A DNA stretch of 64,000 nt from 1-14-2-50-31-20 sp964617555 (lineage in GTDB: Bacteria; Bacteroidota; Ignavibacteria; Ignavibacteriales; Melioribacteraceae). The notes under the pieces are model-generated. The model saw only the letters and a program-made list of their open reading frames with translations. It was not told the DNA's origin and did not search any database. Numbering within the stretch: position 1 is the stretch's first letter; the number at the start of each line of letters is the position of its first letter. Location of the stretch: contig CAZTYP010000071.1 in NCBI GenBank assembly GCA_964617555.1, positions 1 to 64,000 on the forward strand, given 5' to 3'. The position numbers were made by a program, and so were the translations under genes. Below are positions 1 through 8,050 of the stretch, piece by piece.

Positions 1-235
1 AAATATTTGTGGAATTTACCGTAATAAATAAATTCTTTTTTAATAATGTGTATATTGGGATAGGTAGAATAAAAACGAAAGCACAACAAAGGCTATAAGC
101 AATGCGGGAACAAGTGATAAAATTGAAAATAATGAATAAAATAAATGACACAGCAATAATGAACAGAAGTGCGAAAAACACCGCCACTGTGTATATGCGA
201 GACCATTGCGAAATAAAAAAGAGTATTTTCTCCAC
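1..235 (-). CDS. Unidentified membrane protein, 5' part only (runs off left edge)
   Basis: A minus-strand reading frame is open from a TAA just upstream of position 235 to the window edge. It has no ATG; the best start is a GTG at 235 (VEKILFFISQ...). The roughly 78 visible residues hold two strongly hydrophobic stretches (about residues 15-41 and 48-62, e.g. FFALLFIIAV and AFVFILPIPI) separated by a short polar loop, then a basic KK. This looks like an integral inner-membrane protein. The other two minus frames here give Cys/His/Tyr-rich noise, so this is the likeliest coding frame. I do not recognise the family, and the start is uncertain. It is divergent from rimO. Confidence 0.45.
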   Translation of the reverse strand, partial: MEKILFFISQWSRIYTVAVFFALLFIIAVSFILFIIFNFITCSRIAYSLCCAFVFILPIPIYTLLKKNLFITVNSTNI

Positions 236-526
236 GTTGCCAACCGGTCCTGCACCCGCTCGCCGTTATTCGGGGGTGAACTCTAATATAGGGAAAGTGT
301 TGGTTTGTAATTTTGTGAAGTAGTAATCGTAAGTAAAATAATAAATTAAACAAAGGTAGTTACCCTTGCCTATTTGTTGCATTGTATCACACGGCGGACG
401 GATTAGGGGCAACGCCATTATCCTTTCTTTAATTGATAATTTATAATTTGTATTTTCTCTATCTTTACAATTCAAATAATTATAAATAAAAAATTCGGCA
501 AAGTAAATCCGCCGATATAATAGGAA

Positions 527-1810
527 ATGAAAGAAAAAGTAAGCATAATAACGATGGGGTGTTCCAAAAACACAGTTGATTCGGAACGTTTGGCCTTCCA
601 ACTAAAAGCAAACAATTTTGAAACAGTTAACAATCCGAACGAAGCTTCCTCATTAATTATTAATACATGCGGATTCATAGATCCGGCAAAGGAAGAATCA
701 ATAAACACGATTCTTGAAGCGGTTGCTTTGAAAAACAAAAAAAAATTAAAAAAGGTTTTCGTTGTTGGATGTCTTTCCGAGCGGTATAAATCCGAGTTAT
801 TGCATGATATTCCCGAGGTTGATAAGTTCTTCGGAACAGAAGATTACAAGGGGATTATTGAAGAGTTGGGAGGAGACTTAAAAAAAGAGTTGCTTGGTGA
901 ACGCGAACTTTCAACACCTAAACATTATGCTTATCTGAAAATCTCAGAAGGATGTGATAATCCGTGTTCGTTTTGCGCTATTCCGATTATTCGCGGCGGC
1001 TATCGTTCCGTGCCGATAGAGGATTTAATGACCGAAGCAAAATCGCTTGCGGCTAAAGGTGTTAAAGAGCTTATCATTATAGGGCAGGATACGACCGAAT
1101 ACGGTATTGATTTGTACGGCAAACGGAATTTAAATGAGTTGCTTAATAAACTTAGTGATATTAACGGAATAGAATGGATTCGTCTTCTTTACACTTATCC
1201 TTCTCATTTTCCTGTTTCTGTCATAGAAACAGTCGCCTCCAATCCTAAAGTGTTAAACTATGTGGATATGCCGCTGCAACATATTTCCGATAAAGTATTA
1301 AAAGGAATGAGACGCGGAATTACAAAACGAAAAACACTTGAGCTTATAAACACCTTGCGAAAAACAATTCCGAACTTAACATTGAGAACCACGTTTATTG
1401 TAGGTTTTCCGGAGGAAACAGAGGACGATTTTAACGAACTATGCGAATTTATTAAGGAATATAGGTTTGACCGAGTGGGGGTTTTTAATTATTCGCAAGA
1501 AGAAGATACAACAGGATACAGCCTCGGAGACCCCGTTTCGGAAGAAACAAAAATAAAACGCAACAATAAGCTAATGGAGATTCAACGAGAAATTTCCGCC
1601 GAGATTAATTCCGCATTTGTTGGAAAAACCTTGGAAGTAATAATTGACGGAACAGAAGGGGAATATTTTATTGCCCGATCCAAACGCGATGCTCCGGAAG
1701 TTGACGGCGAAGTATTAATTGAAAAAACCAATGGAATTATAATCGGAAATATTTATAATGTTAAAATTATTGACTACAATGATTATGATTTATTTGCTAA
1801 ATTTGAATAA
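527..1810 (+). CDS. rimO: Ribosomal protein S12 methylthiotransferase RimO
   Basis: 427 residues, the usual length of the MiaB/RimO family of radical-SAM methylthiotransferases. The N-terminal MTTase domain opens with MGCSKN and carries the three cluster cysteines C12, C48 and C82. The radical-SAM motif is C143-x3-C147-x2-C150 (GCDNPCSFC), and a TRAM-type beta-barrel domain closes the protein. MGCSKNTVDSE and the xIPxxRGxxRS context fit RimO rather than MiaB. The known role is beta-methylthiolation of a conserved aspartate of ribosomal protein S12, using SAM and two 4Fe-4S clusters in the cytoplasm. It stands first in a run of plus-strand genes, 32 bases before the GWxTD gene. Confidence 0.95.
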   Translation: MKEKVSIITMGCSKNTVDSERLAFQLKANNFETVNNPNEASSLIINTCGFIDPAKEESINTILEAVALKNKKKLKKVFVVGCLSERYKSELLHDIPEVDKFFGTEDYKGIIEELGGDLKKELLGERELSTPKHYAYLKISEGCDNPCSFCAIPIIRGGYRSVPIEDLMTEAKSLAAKGVKELIIIGQDTTEYGIDLYGKRNLNELLNKLSDINGIEWIRLLYTYPSHFPVSVIETVASNPKVLNYVDMPLQHISDKVLKGMRRGITKRKTLELINTLRKTIPNLTLRTTFIVGFPEETEDDFNELCEFIKEYRFDRVGVFNYSQEEDTTGYSLGDPVSEETKIKRNNKLMEIQREISAEINSAFVGKTLEVIIDGTEGEYFIARSKRDAPEVDGEVLIEKTNGIIIGNIYNVKIIDYNDYDLFAKFE

Positions 1811-1842
1811 AACAACTACCCAATAATTTTCGGGGAATATTT

Positions 1843-3123
1843 ATGAAGTATGGAAAAATAATTTATGTTGTTTCTTTCCTTTTTTTAAGTTTTTTGCAAA
1901 CAAATGCTCAAGTAGAATATTCGGAAAGCATTATTCCCGTTACAAATTTTTCCGCTTTTTATGTTGATGCCGCCAATTATAAAGGGGATATTCCCGGCAA
2001 AACGAAAGTTGATATTTATTATCAAATACCTTACAAATCTTTACAGTTTGTTAAATATTCTTCCAATAAATACAGAGCAAAATACTCTTTTACGTTTACT
2101 GTTTACGATGAAGAGAAAGAAAACGTAATAATGGAAAAAACATGGAACGGAAAAATTTATGTAGATAAATTTGACGATGCCGCTTCTTCAAAAAACTCTA
2201 AATTCGGATTTAAATCAATAGATTTAAAACCGGATAAATACACGGTTGAATTTGTTCTTTACGATAAAGAGTCGAAAAAAGAAAACAAGATTGAAGAGAC
2301 GTTAGTTGTAAGAAGTTTTTCAAAACCTCTTCAGCTTAGCGATATTCTTTTTATTGCATCGGAAAAGGACAGCCAAATAGTTCTTAATATTACACGCACT
2401 GTTGTTACTTCCGATACCACCCTTTACATATATTTTGAAATATATTCCGATAAAGATTTAACTGCACCGATTGAATATTCCATAACGGATAAAGATGATA
2501 ATGTACTTTTCCGCAAACAAAGCGGTATAAAAATAATTGCCGGAACAAATCAAATAAAAAAACGATTACTTAAAACCGTTACCACATTGGGAAAACAAAA
2601 ATTAATAATCAAAATTATTGATCCCAACGGCGAGGCAACAAGCGGTGTTGCCAAAGAATTTATTGCAAAAATAAAGGGATTTCCCGCATCAATAACAGAC
2701 CTGGATAAAGCTGCCGAAGAGATGCAGTATATTGCTTCGGGAGAAGAGATTGATTATATACTTGAAGCAAAAACATTTGATGAAAAACTAAAAAGATTTA
2801 AAGAATTCTGGAAAAAGAAAGACCCTGTTCCGTCAACAGAAGAAAACAGTGTGATGGAAGAATATTACAGACGTGTTGATTACGCCAACAAACATTTTAA
2901 ACACTATTTTGAAGGTTGGCAAAGCGATATGGGAATGGTTTATATCATTCTCGGACCTCCGGATAATGTTGACCGCCATCCGTTTGAATATGATAGTAAA
3001 CCGTACGAAATCTGGTATTATTATGATATTAACAGAAGTTTTTATTTTTACGACGATACCGGCTTTGGTGATTACAGATTGTTAAACAGAGATTATGGAG
3101 ATTGGTACAGATATAAGGATTAA
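1843..3123 (+). CDS. GWxTD domain-containing secreted protein
   Basis: 426 residues. An N-terminal signal peptide (MKYGKIIYVVSFLFLSF..., probable cut after TNAQ near residue 23) is followed by a beta-rich region of about 270 residues with Ig-like strand patterns. A C-terminal GWxTD domain follows, with GWQSD at 358-362, then MVYIILGPPD and Tyr/Trp-rich IWYYYD and DWYRY segments. The family is common in Bacteroidota/Chlorobiota relatives and has no established biochemical function; export to the periplasm or surface is inferred from the signal. The third motif position is S instead of the canonical T. It lies 4 bases before the PfkB kinase gene, suggesting one transcript. Confidence 0.85.
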   Translation: MKYGKIIYVVSFLFLSFLQTNAQVEYSESIIPVTNFSAFYVDAANYKGDIPGKTKVDIYYQIPYKSLQFVKYSSNKYRAKYSFTFTVYDEEKENVIMEKTWNGKIYVDKFDDAASSKNSKFGFKSIDLKPDKYTVEFVLYDKESKKENKIEETLVVRSFSKPLQLSDILFIASEKDSQIVLNITRTVVTSDTTLYIYFEIYSDKDLTAPIEYSITDKDDNVLFRKQSGIKIIAGTNQIKKRLLKTVTTLGKQKLIIKIIDPNGEATSGVAKEFIAKIKGFPASITDLDKAAEEMQYIASGEEIDYILEAKTFDEKLKRFKEFWKKKDPVPSTEENSVMEEYYRRVDYANKHFKHYFEGWQSDMGMVYIILGPPDNVDRHPFEYDSKPYEIWYYYDINRSFYFYDDTGFGDYRLLNRDYGDWYRYKD

Positions 3124-3127
3124 GTAA

Positions 3128-4099
3128 ATGGTATTAACAGTAACAATAAATCCGTTATTGGAAAATAGAATTGATTTTAATTCCGTTACCATGGGCAAAG
3201 TAAATCGCGGGTTATCTAAAAAATATTATGCCGGCGGTAAAGGAATAAACGTAAGCAGACAGCTTGATTACTTGGGAATTAAAAACACGGTCCTTCTTTT
3301 TCTTGGCGGAAATAACGGAAAAATTTTGCGGAAAGTGTTGATTAACGAAAATTTAAATTTTACATCCGTTTCTCAAAAAGGGGAAACACGTAGCGCTACA
3401 TTGGTGGTGGAAAAGAAGAAAAACAGAGTTACCTCCTTTTTTGAACCCGGGAGCAAACTTTCGGAAAACGAAATATCGGAATTCAAAAACAAATTGAATA
3501 AGATGATTCAAAATTGTTCAATAGTAATCTTTTCCGGCAGTGTTCCCAATAAAGAAGCAGCCTCAATTATAGTACACGGAATTGAATTGGCTCATAAATA
3601 CGACAAAATTTCGTTTATAGATACTTATGGTTCTCATCTTAAAGATTGTCTTGATGCGGCTCCTACAATGATTCATAACAATATACCCGAATTGGAAAAG
3701 TCGTTAAATATTTCTTTGAAAACCGAAACGGAAAAAGTTAAATTATTGAAAACACTTTATAACAAAGGAATAAAGTTGGCATACATTACAAACGGTGCAA
3801 AAGCAACGTATGCATCAAAGTTTGATTTTATTTATAGAATTACGTCTCCTAAAATAAAAGAAATTGATGCTACGGGAAGCGGAGATGCTTTTGTTGCCGG
3901 CATTGCTTACGGATTTGAAAAAGCTCTTGTATTTGACGAGTTTGTCAAAATTGCTTCCGCCCTCGGCTCTCTTAATGCCGCAAGATGGGATGTTTGTAAT
4001 GTTGCAACGGAAGAGGTTGAAAAAACAATATCTTCCGTATCGGTTAAACACATTGGAAAAAAAATGAAGTTGCTCGATGATTCGCCAACTCACAGTTAA
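3128..4099 (+). CDS. PfkB-family sugar kinase, 1-phosphofructokinase-like
   Basis: 323 residues with both PfkB signatures: GGKGINVSRQL starting at G36, and DATGSGDAF at 247-255 in which D253 is the expected catalytic base and GSGD forms the anion hole. The opening VLTVTINPLLENRIDF matches the 1-phosphofructokinase/tagatose-6-phosphate kinase branch (LacC/FruK type). That family phosphorylates fructose-1-phosphate or a related sugar phosphate with ATP. No PTS gene is nearby, so the substrate cannot be fixed from context. Its last 23 bases overlap the start of the Omp85 gene, an arrangement typical of translational coupling. Confidence 0.85.
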   Translation: MVLTVTINPLLENRIDFNSVTMGKVNRGLSKKYYAGGKGINVSRQLDYLGIKNTVLLFLGGNNGKILRKVLINENLNFTSVSQKGETRSATLVVEKKKNRVTSFFEPGSKLSENEISEFKNKLNKMIQNCSIVIFSGSVPNKEAASIIVHGIELAHKYDKISFIDTYGSHLKDCLDAAPTMIHNNIPELEKSLNISLKTETEKVKLLKTLYNKGIKLAYITNGAKATYASKFDFIYRITSPKIKEIDATGSGDAFVAGIAYGFEKALVFDEFVKIASALGSLNAARWDVCNVATEEVEKTISSVSVKHIGKKMKLLDDSPTHS

Positions 4100-5846
4100 A
4101 ATTTGTTTTTTATTAATTATCTTTTTTTCTTTTGCAACAGTTGCTCAAACCATTGACAGTATTGACATTAAAGGTAATTCAAATTTTTCGAAAGAAGAAT
4201 ATCTCAAATGGATTAATCTTTCCGGAAAAAGTTTTCATAAAAAAATTCCCGACAGTATTAAAACAAAAATAGAATTTAATCTTAATAAATACGGCTATTT
4301 AAATTCTTCTGTCGACAGTATCGGTTCGGTTATATCCCCCGATTCCCAAAAAATTAATTTAACCCTTTTTGTTACGGAAGGAAAACCGACATATATTAAT
4401 AAAATATTAATAACCGATTTGGATTCGGTGGAATTAAAACAAATAACCGAAAAGTTTGCCGTATTGACAGGTACCCCGTTTGTTGTTGCCAAGTTGGAAG
4501 AAGAGTTTACCGACATTTTAACTGATTTTGAAAACGACGGTTACCCGTTTGCATCAATAAAAGTTAAATCTCTCTTTTTCTTTTTTGATTCAATCAAGAA
4601 AAAAAACAAAGTGGATATCTCCCTTGCTTTTAAAAAAAACAAAATAAGCAGAATAGATACCATTATTGTTAAAGGAAATTCCACAACAAAAAAAGATGTA
4701 ATAATTCGCGAACTTCGTATAAACAAAGGAGAACCCTACTCCCAAAATAAATTGGAACAAATCCCCTACAAACTAAACCGCTTACGATTTTTTGATTTTG
4801 TTCAACCGCCCAAATATTATTTTAACTCGCACAACAAAGGGATTTTGGAAATTGAAGTAAAAGAAAAAAACACAAACAGTTTCGACGGAATTCTCGGGTA
4901 TATTCCCGCTCAAAAGGAGAATGAATCGGGGTATTTTACGGGGTTAATAAATGTAAGCATGCGTAATCTTTTCGGAACCGGAAGAGGGTTTTCGTTTCGG
5001 TGGAGTAAACTGGATAAACATTCGCAAGAGCTTGAGATAAAATATCTTGAACCATGGATATTCGGTCTTCCCTTTAATCTCAATCTTTTCCTTTTTCAAA
5101 AACAACAAGACACAACCTATGTACAACGAATTTTAAGCGGTAGTGTTGAATTTTTGGCTACCGAAAACTTTTCCTCTTCATTCGTTTTTTCAAAAGATTA
5201 TACAATTCCAACAAATCCCGAAGGGAACGACTTTACGGTTTTTAATTCAACCGCTACCAATACCGGAGTGAATTTTAAATATGATATACGTGATAATATT
5301 CTTGTTCCCACAAAAGGGATATATTTGTTAAATACCTATAAATACTCGGCAAAAAACATTAATGGTCCCGAAAAATATATTTCCGATACTACAAATATTA
5401 CACCGAAACAATATAGAATTGAATTGGATTTATTGTTGATAAAAAAAATTGCCTTACGCCATATTCCGTTTATCGGAATTCATATTAGAGAATTACAAGG
5501 TGACGATATCGAAATTAGTGATATGTACAGAATTGGCGGGAACAATACTTTACGCGGTTATATGGAAAATCAGTTTGTGGGAAGCAGAGTTATATGGACA
5601 AATATGGAATATCGCTATTTGACAGGGCGACGTTCCTATCTTTTTTTATTTGTAGATATGGCATATTACAAACGGAAAGAATTGAAATTGCAAAATCTTC
5701 CCGAATTTTCGGCAACAAAAATCGGGTATGGTGCCGGTATTACCTTTGAAACGGAACTGGGAATGATTAGTGTTAGTTATGCTTTGGCACAAGGAGAGTC
5801 GTTCAATAAAGGGAAACTTCACTTTGGTTTGATTGGCGAGTTTTAA
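4077..5846 (+). CDS. Omp85-superfamily outer membrane protein (BamA/TamA-like)
   Basis: 589 residues. A signal peptide (ICFLLIIFFSFATVAQ, residues 9-24) is followed by POTRA-like repeats containing the typical 'I..I.IKGNSNFSKEE' and 'IIVKGNSTTKKDVI' starts. The rest, from roughly residue 270, is a 16-strand-type beta-barrel of the bacterial surface antigen (D15) family, with RYDIRDN-like, GGNNTLRGY and GYGAGITFETELG motifs. At 589 residues with about two or three POTRAs it is shorter than BamA (about 800, five POTRAs), so it is more like a TamA/ShlB-type or accessory Omp85 protein. It overlaps the upstream kinase gene and is followed 31 bases later by the UbiA gene. Confidence 0.85.
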   Translation: MIRQLTVKICFLLIIFFSFATVAQTIDSIDIKGNSNFSKEEYLKWINLSGKSFHKKIPDSIKTKIEFNLNKYGYLNSSVDSIGSVISPDSQKINLTLFVTEGKPTYINKILITDLDSVELKQITEKFAVLTGTPFVVAKLEEEFTDILTDFENDGYPFASIKVKSLFFFFDSIKKKNKVDISLAFKKNKISRIDTIIVKGNSTTKKDVIIRELRINKGEPYSQNKLEQIPYKLNRLRFFDFVQPPKYYFNSHNKGILEIEVKEKNTNSFDGILGYIPAQKENESGYFTGLINVSMRNLFGTGRGFSFRWSKLDKHSQELEIKYLEPWIFGLPFNLNLFLFQKQQDTTYVQRILSGSVEFLATENFSSSFVFSKDYTIPTNPEGNDFTVFNSTATNTGVNFKYDIRDNILVPTKGIYLLNTYKYSAKNINGPEKYISDTTNITPKQYRIELDLLLIKKIALRHIPFIGIHIRELQGDDIEISDMYRIGGNNTLRGYMENQFVGSRVIWTNMEYRYLTGRRSYLFLFVDMAYYKRKELKLQNLPEFSATKIGYGAGITFETELGMISVSYALAQGESFNKGKLHFGLIGEF

Positions 5847-5877
5847 GTAAATTAATAAAAACAAATTACTAAAAATT

Positions 5878-6717
5878 GTGAACCTTGTTAAATCTATAAT
5901 AATAATTTCTCGACCTCTTAATTGTATAATTACTTTTGTTACTGTTTTGGCGGCATGTTACATTTCTTCCGATAAACCGAATTTTAACCTTGTATTTATT
6001 TCGGCGTTTACCGGTATGTTGGTTAATGCCGGAGGTAATATTATTAATGATTATTTTGATGTTGAAAACGACAAGTTAAATCGTCCCGACAGACCGCTAC
6101 CATCGGGTAGCCTTACAAGGCAAACCGCTTTGATTGTTTATCTTTTTTTTACCGCAGGGGCGCTCTTTTTTGCATATAATATCAACGTTAATGCATTTTT
6201 AATTGTGGTTGTTACCTCTGTTCTCCTCTTCATATATTCATATAAATTAAAAGGGGTAGCTCTTGCGGGAAATTTGGTAGTGGCTTTTCTAACCGGGCTT
6301 GCTTTTTTCTTTGGAAGCATTGCTGTCGGTAATGCTTTTGCGGGAATTATTCCCGCACTGTTTGCCTTTTTGATTTCGTTAATGAGGGAAATGGTTAAAG
6401 ATATTGAAGATATAAAGGGAGATGAGGCAATCGGACTGTCAACTTTTCCAATTCGTTTTGGAGTAAATAAATCCGTACGGTTTATTGTTGTTGTCGGAAT
6501 AATTTTAATTGCAGCCACTATTATTCCGTATTTGTCGGGTGTTTATAATTTGTATTATTTTATTTTTGTGATTTTATCCGTAAATGTAATATTGATAAAT
6601 ATTATTGTTTCTTTAAAAAAAGATGTTTCCGAAACAACCTTAAAAAGAGCAAGTAAATTATTAAAACTTGGAATGGTATTGGGAATAATAGCGGTTTTTA
6701 TCGGAGCAAAATTATAA
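5878..6717 (+). CDS. UbiA-family prenyltransferase
   Basis: 279 residues of mostly hydrophobic sequence (about eight or nine membrane segments). It carries the two aspartate-rich motifs that bind Mg-prenyl diphosphate: NDYFDVENDKLNRPDRP beginning at N57, and DIEDIKGDEAIG beginning at D175. The motif variants resemble the geranylgeranylglycerol-phosphate geranylgeranyltransferase-like group annotated in many Bacteroidota, but substrate (menaquinone side chain, heme or glycerol phosphate) cannot be decided from sequence. The start is GTG at 5878; no ATG lies near the expected N-terminus. The stop overlaps the next start as TAATG, so it is probably coupled to rnhB. Confidence 0.85.
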   Translation: MNLVKSIIIISRPLNCIITFVTVLAACYISSDKPNFNLVFISAFTGMLVNAGGNIINDYFDVENDKLNRPDRPLPSGSLTRQTALIVYLFFTAGALFFAYNINVNAFLIVVVTSVLLFIYSYKLKGVALAGNLVVAFLTGLAFFFGSIAVGNAFAGIIPALFAFLISLMREMVKDIEDIKGDEAIGLSTFPIRFGVNKSVRFIVVVGIILIAATIIPYLSGVYNLYYFIFVILSVNVILINIIVSLKKDVSETTLKRASKLLKLGMVLGIIAVFIGAKL

Positions 6718-7337
6718 TGAAATTAAAAAACTTTGATATCTCTTTTATGTCCGGAAAAACGGAAATCCTTGCCGGTGTTGACGAAGCGGGGCGCGGACCC
6801 CTTGCCGGTCCGGTTGTAGCTGCAGCCGTAATATTTAATGCAGAAACAACAATTCCTAAAATTAACGATTCAAAAAAACTCTCGGAAAAAATGCGGGAAA
6901 CACTTTACTCCGAAATAATAGAAAAAGCATGTGCTTACGGAATAGGAATTGTTGAGAATACGGAAATTGATGAAATAAATATATTACAAGCCACATTAAA
7001 AGCAATGAAAACGGCAGTTAATAATTTAACGATAAAACCGGATTTAATTTTAATAGACGGGAACAAATCTTTTGATTCGGAGATGCCGACAGTTACCATT
7101 ATTAAAGGCGATGCAAAATCATTTTCCATTGCGGCCGCATCAATACTGGCTAAAGTTACACGCGATAGAATAATGATTAATGCCGACAAGAATTTTCCGA
7201 ATTATCTGTTTAATAAAAACAAAGGATATGGAACGCGAGAGCATATTGAGGCAATAAAAAAACACGGAATTACACCGCTCCATCGTAAAACATTTTTACA
7301 CAACATTCTTGAACCCCAGCAAGAGCTTGAGTTTTAA
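6717..7337 (+). CDS. rnhB: Ribonuclease HII
   Basis: 206 residues, the normal size of RNase HII. The N-terminal GVDEAGRGPLAGPVVAAAV motif supplies the first acidic pair (D22, E23). DSKKLSEKMRE, LIDGNKS and KGDAKSFSIAAASILAKVTRD follow with the remaining metal-binding acidic residues and the basic Ser/Lys cluster. The enzyme cuts the RNA strand of RNA-DNA hybrids and initiates ribonucleotide excision repair. Both ends are coupled: its ATG overlaps the ubiA-family stop and its stop overlaps the yraN ATG (TAATG at both junctions). The rnhB-yraN pairing is common in bacteria. Confidence 0.96.
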   Translation: MKLKNFDISFMSGKTEILAGVDEAGRGPLAGPVVAAAVIFNAETTIPKINDSKKLSEKMRETLYSEIIEKACAYGIGIVENTEIDEINILQATLKAMKTAVNNLTIKPDLILIDGNKSFDSEMPTVTIIKGDAKSFSIAAASILAKVTRDRIMINADKNFPNYLFNKNKGYGTREHIEAIKKHGITPLHRKTFLHNILEPQQELEF

Positions 7338-7699
7338 TGCCTAATTATAAGCAACATACCGGAAACAAAGGAGAAGATTACGCATGCGATTTTCTTGTTG
7401 AAAAAGGTTACACAATTGTTGAACGAAATTATCGTTACGGACACGGAGAAATTGATGTTGTTGCTATGGATAAAGAGGTTTTGGTATTTGTTGAAGTTAA
7501 GGCAAGAAAAAATCTTGAATTCGGCGACCCCGTTTACGGAGTTACAAAAAGCAAACAAAAACAAATACGTAAAATTGCCGAAGGATATTTAATTGAAAAC
7601 AACATCAAAGATGTTGATTGCCGTTTTGATGTGGTTGCTGTTTTATTGCGGGGTAACGAAGCCCCGTTAATTAATCACCTTGTAAATGCGTTTTATTAA
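7337..7699 (+). CDS. yraN: YraN/UPF0102 family endonuclease-fold protein
   Basis: 120 residues with the UPF0102 signature: GNKGEDYACDFLVEKGYTIVERNYRYGHGEIDVVAMDKEVLVFVEVKAR in outline. The E of GE, the D of GEIDVV and the E-x-K of VEVKAR form a PD-(D/E)xK-like active site typical of the restriction-endonuclease fold (Holliday-junction-resolvase-like). The biological role is not established. It overlaps rnhB by one base and appears to be the last gene of the rimO-to-yraN run. A strong hairpin with a T-run lies about 175 bases downstream. Confidence 0.92.
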   Translation: MPNYKQHTGNKGEDYACDFLVEKGYTIVERNYRYGHGEIDVVAMDKEVLVFVEVKARKNLEFGDPVYGVTKSKQKQIRKIAEGYLIENNIKDVDCRFDVVAVLLRGNEAPLINHLVNAFY

Positions 7700-8050
7700 T
7701 CCGTCGGCACATAATCTGTTCTTATGTTGCTTGGGTTAAACTCTATCGAAGTCAAATATAATTTAGGAACATTTTATAAACATAATTGTATTATAATAAA
7801 AAAAGAGAATATTATGAAAAAAGATATATTAAACATTAAAAATCGTATTCAAGGTTTCACATAGAAAAACAAGACGGTTATAAATATCAATTGGGGAATT
7901 GAATTTGTAGCCGTTTTTTTATGTGAAGTTACCTCTTTAATTATATCCGAATACTTTCAACAAATAAACATTTCAATTAAATTTCTTGAATAACCTGAAT
8001 ATTTCAATTAAATTTTACGCATAAAATATTAGTTAAATTAAAGGATTTTT
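7700..8050. other. Intergenic region, yraN to ftcD
   Basis: 351 bases without a convincing gene. It contains a 16-codon ATG frame (7814-7864; MKKDILNIKNRIQGFT) that ends at the foot of a long hairpin with a T-run (7853-7933, described separately). Downstream is about 115 bases of AT-rich sequence in which AACATTTCAATTAAATTT and ATATTTCAATTAAATTTT form an imperfect direct repeat (about 7967-7984 and 8000-8017). The region presumably holds the ftcD promoter, but I cannot place it. Confidence 0.6.
7853..7933 (+). terminator. Long hairpin with T-run downstream of yraN
   Basis: The inner stem pairs 7874-7890 with 7897-7914 (ACGGTTATAAAT... against ...ATTTGTAGCCGT, two G-U pairs, one bulge) around a GGGG loop and is followed by seven Ts (7914-7920), a good intrinsic terminator. 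An outer stem adds TTCACATA (7856-7863) with TATGTGAA (7920-7927) and GGT with ACC, so nearly the whole 81 bases can fold as one imperfect hairpin. It most likely terminates the rimO-yraN transcript. An attenuator for ftcD is the alternative, because a 16-codon frame ends at its foot. Confidence 0.7.

Noticed and set aside
102..323. Small plus-strand frame of 73 codons near the left edge
   Set aside because: It is antisense to the better-supported hydrophobic membrane-protein frame and has no recognisable features.
266..601. Minus-strand 111-codon frame overlapping the rimO start
   Set aside because: It covers the rimO start and promoter region and reads as low-complexity Tyr/Phe-rich noise.
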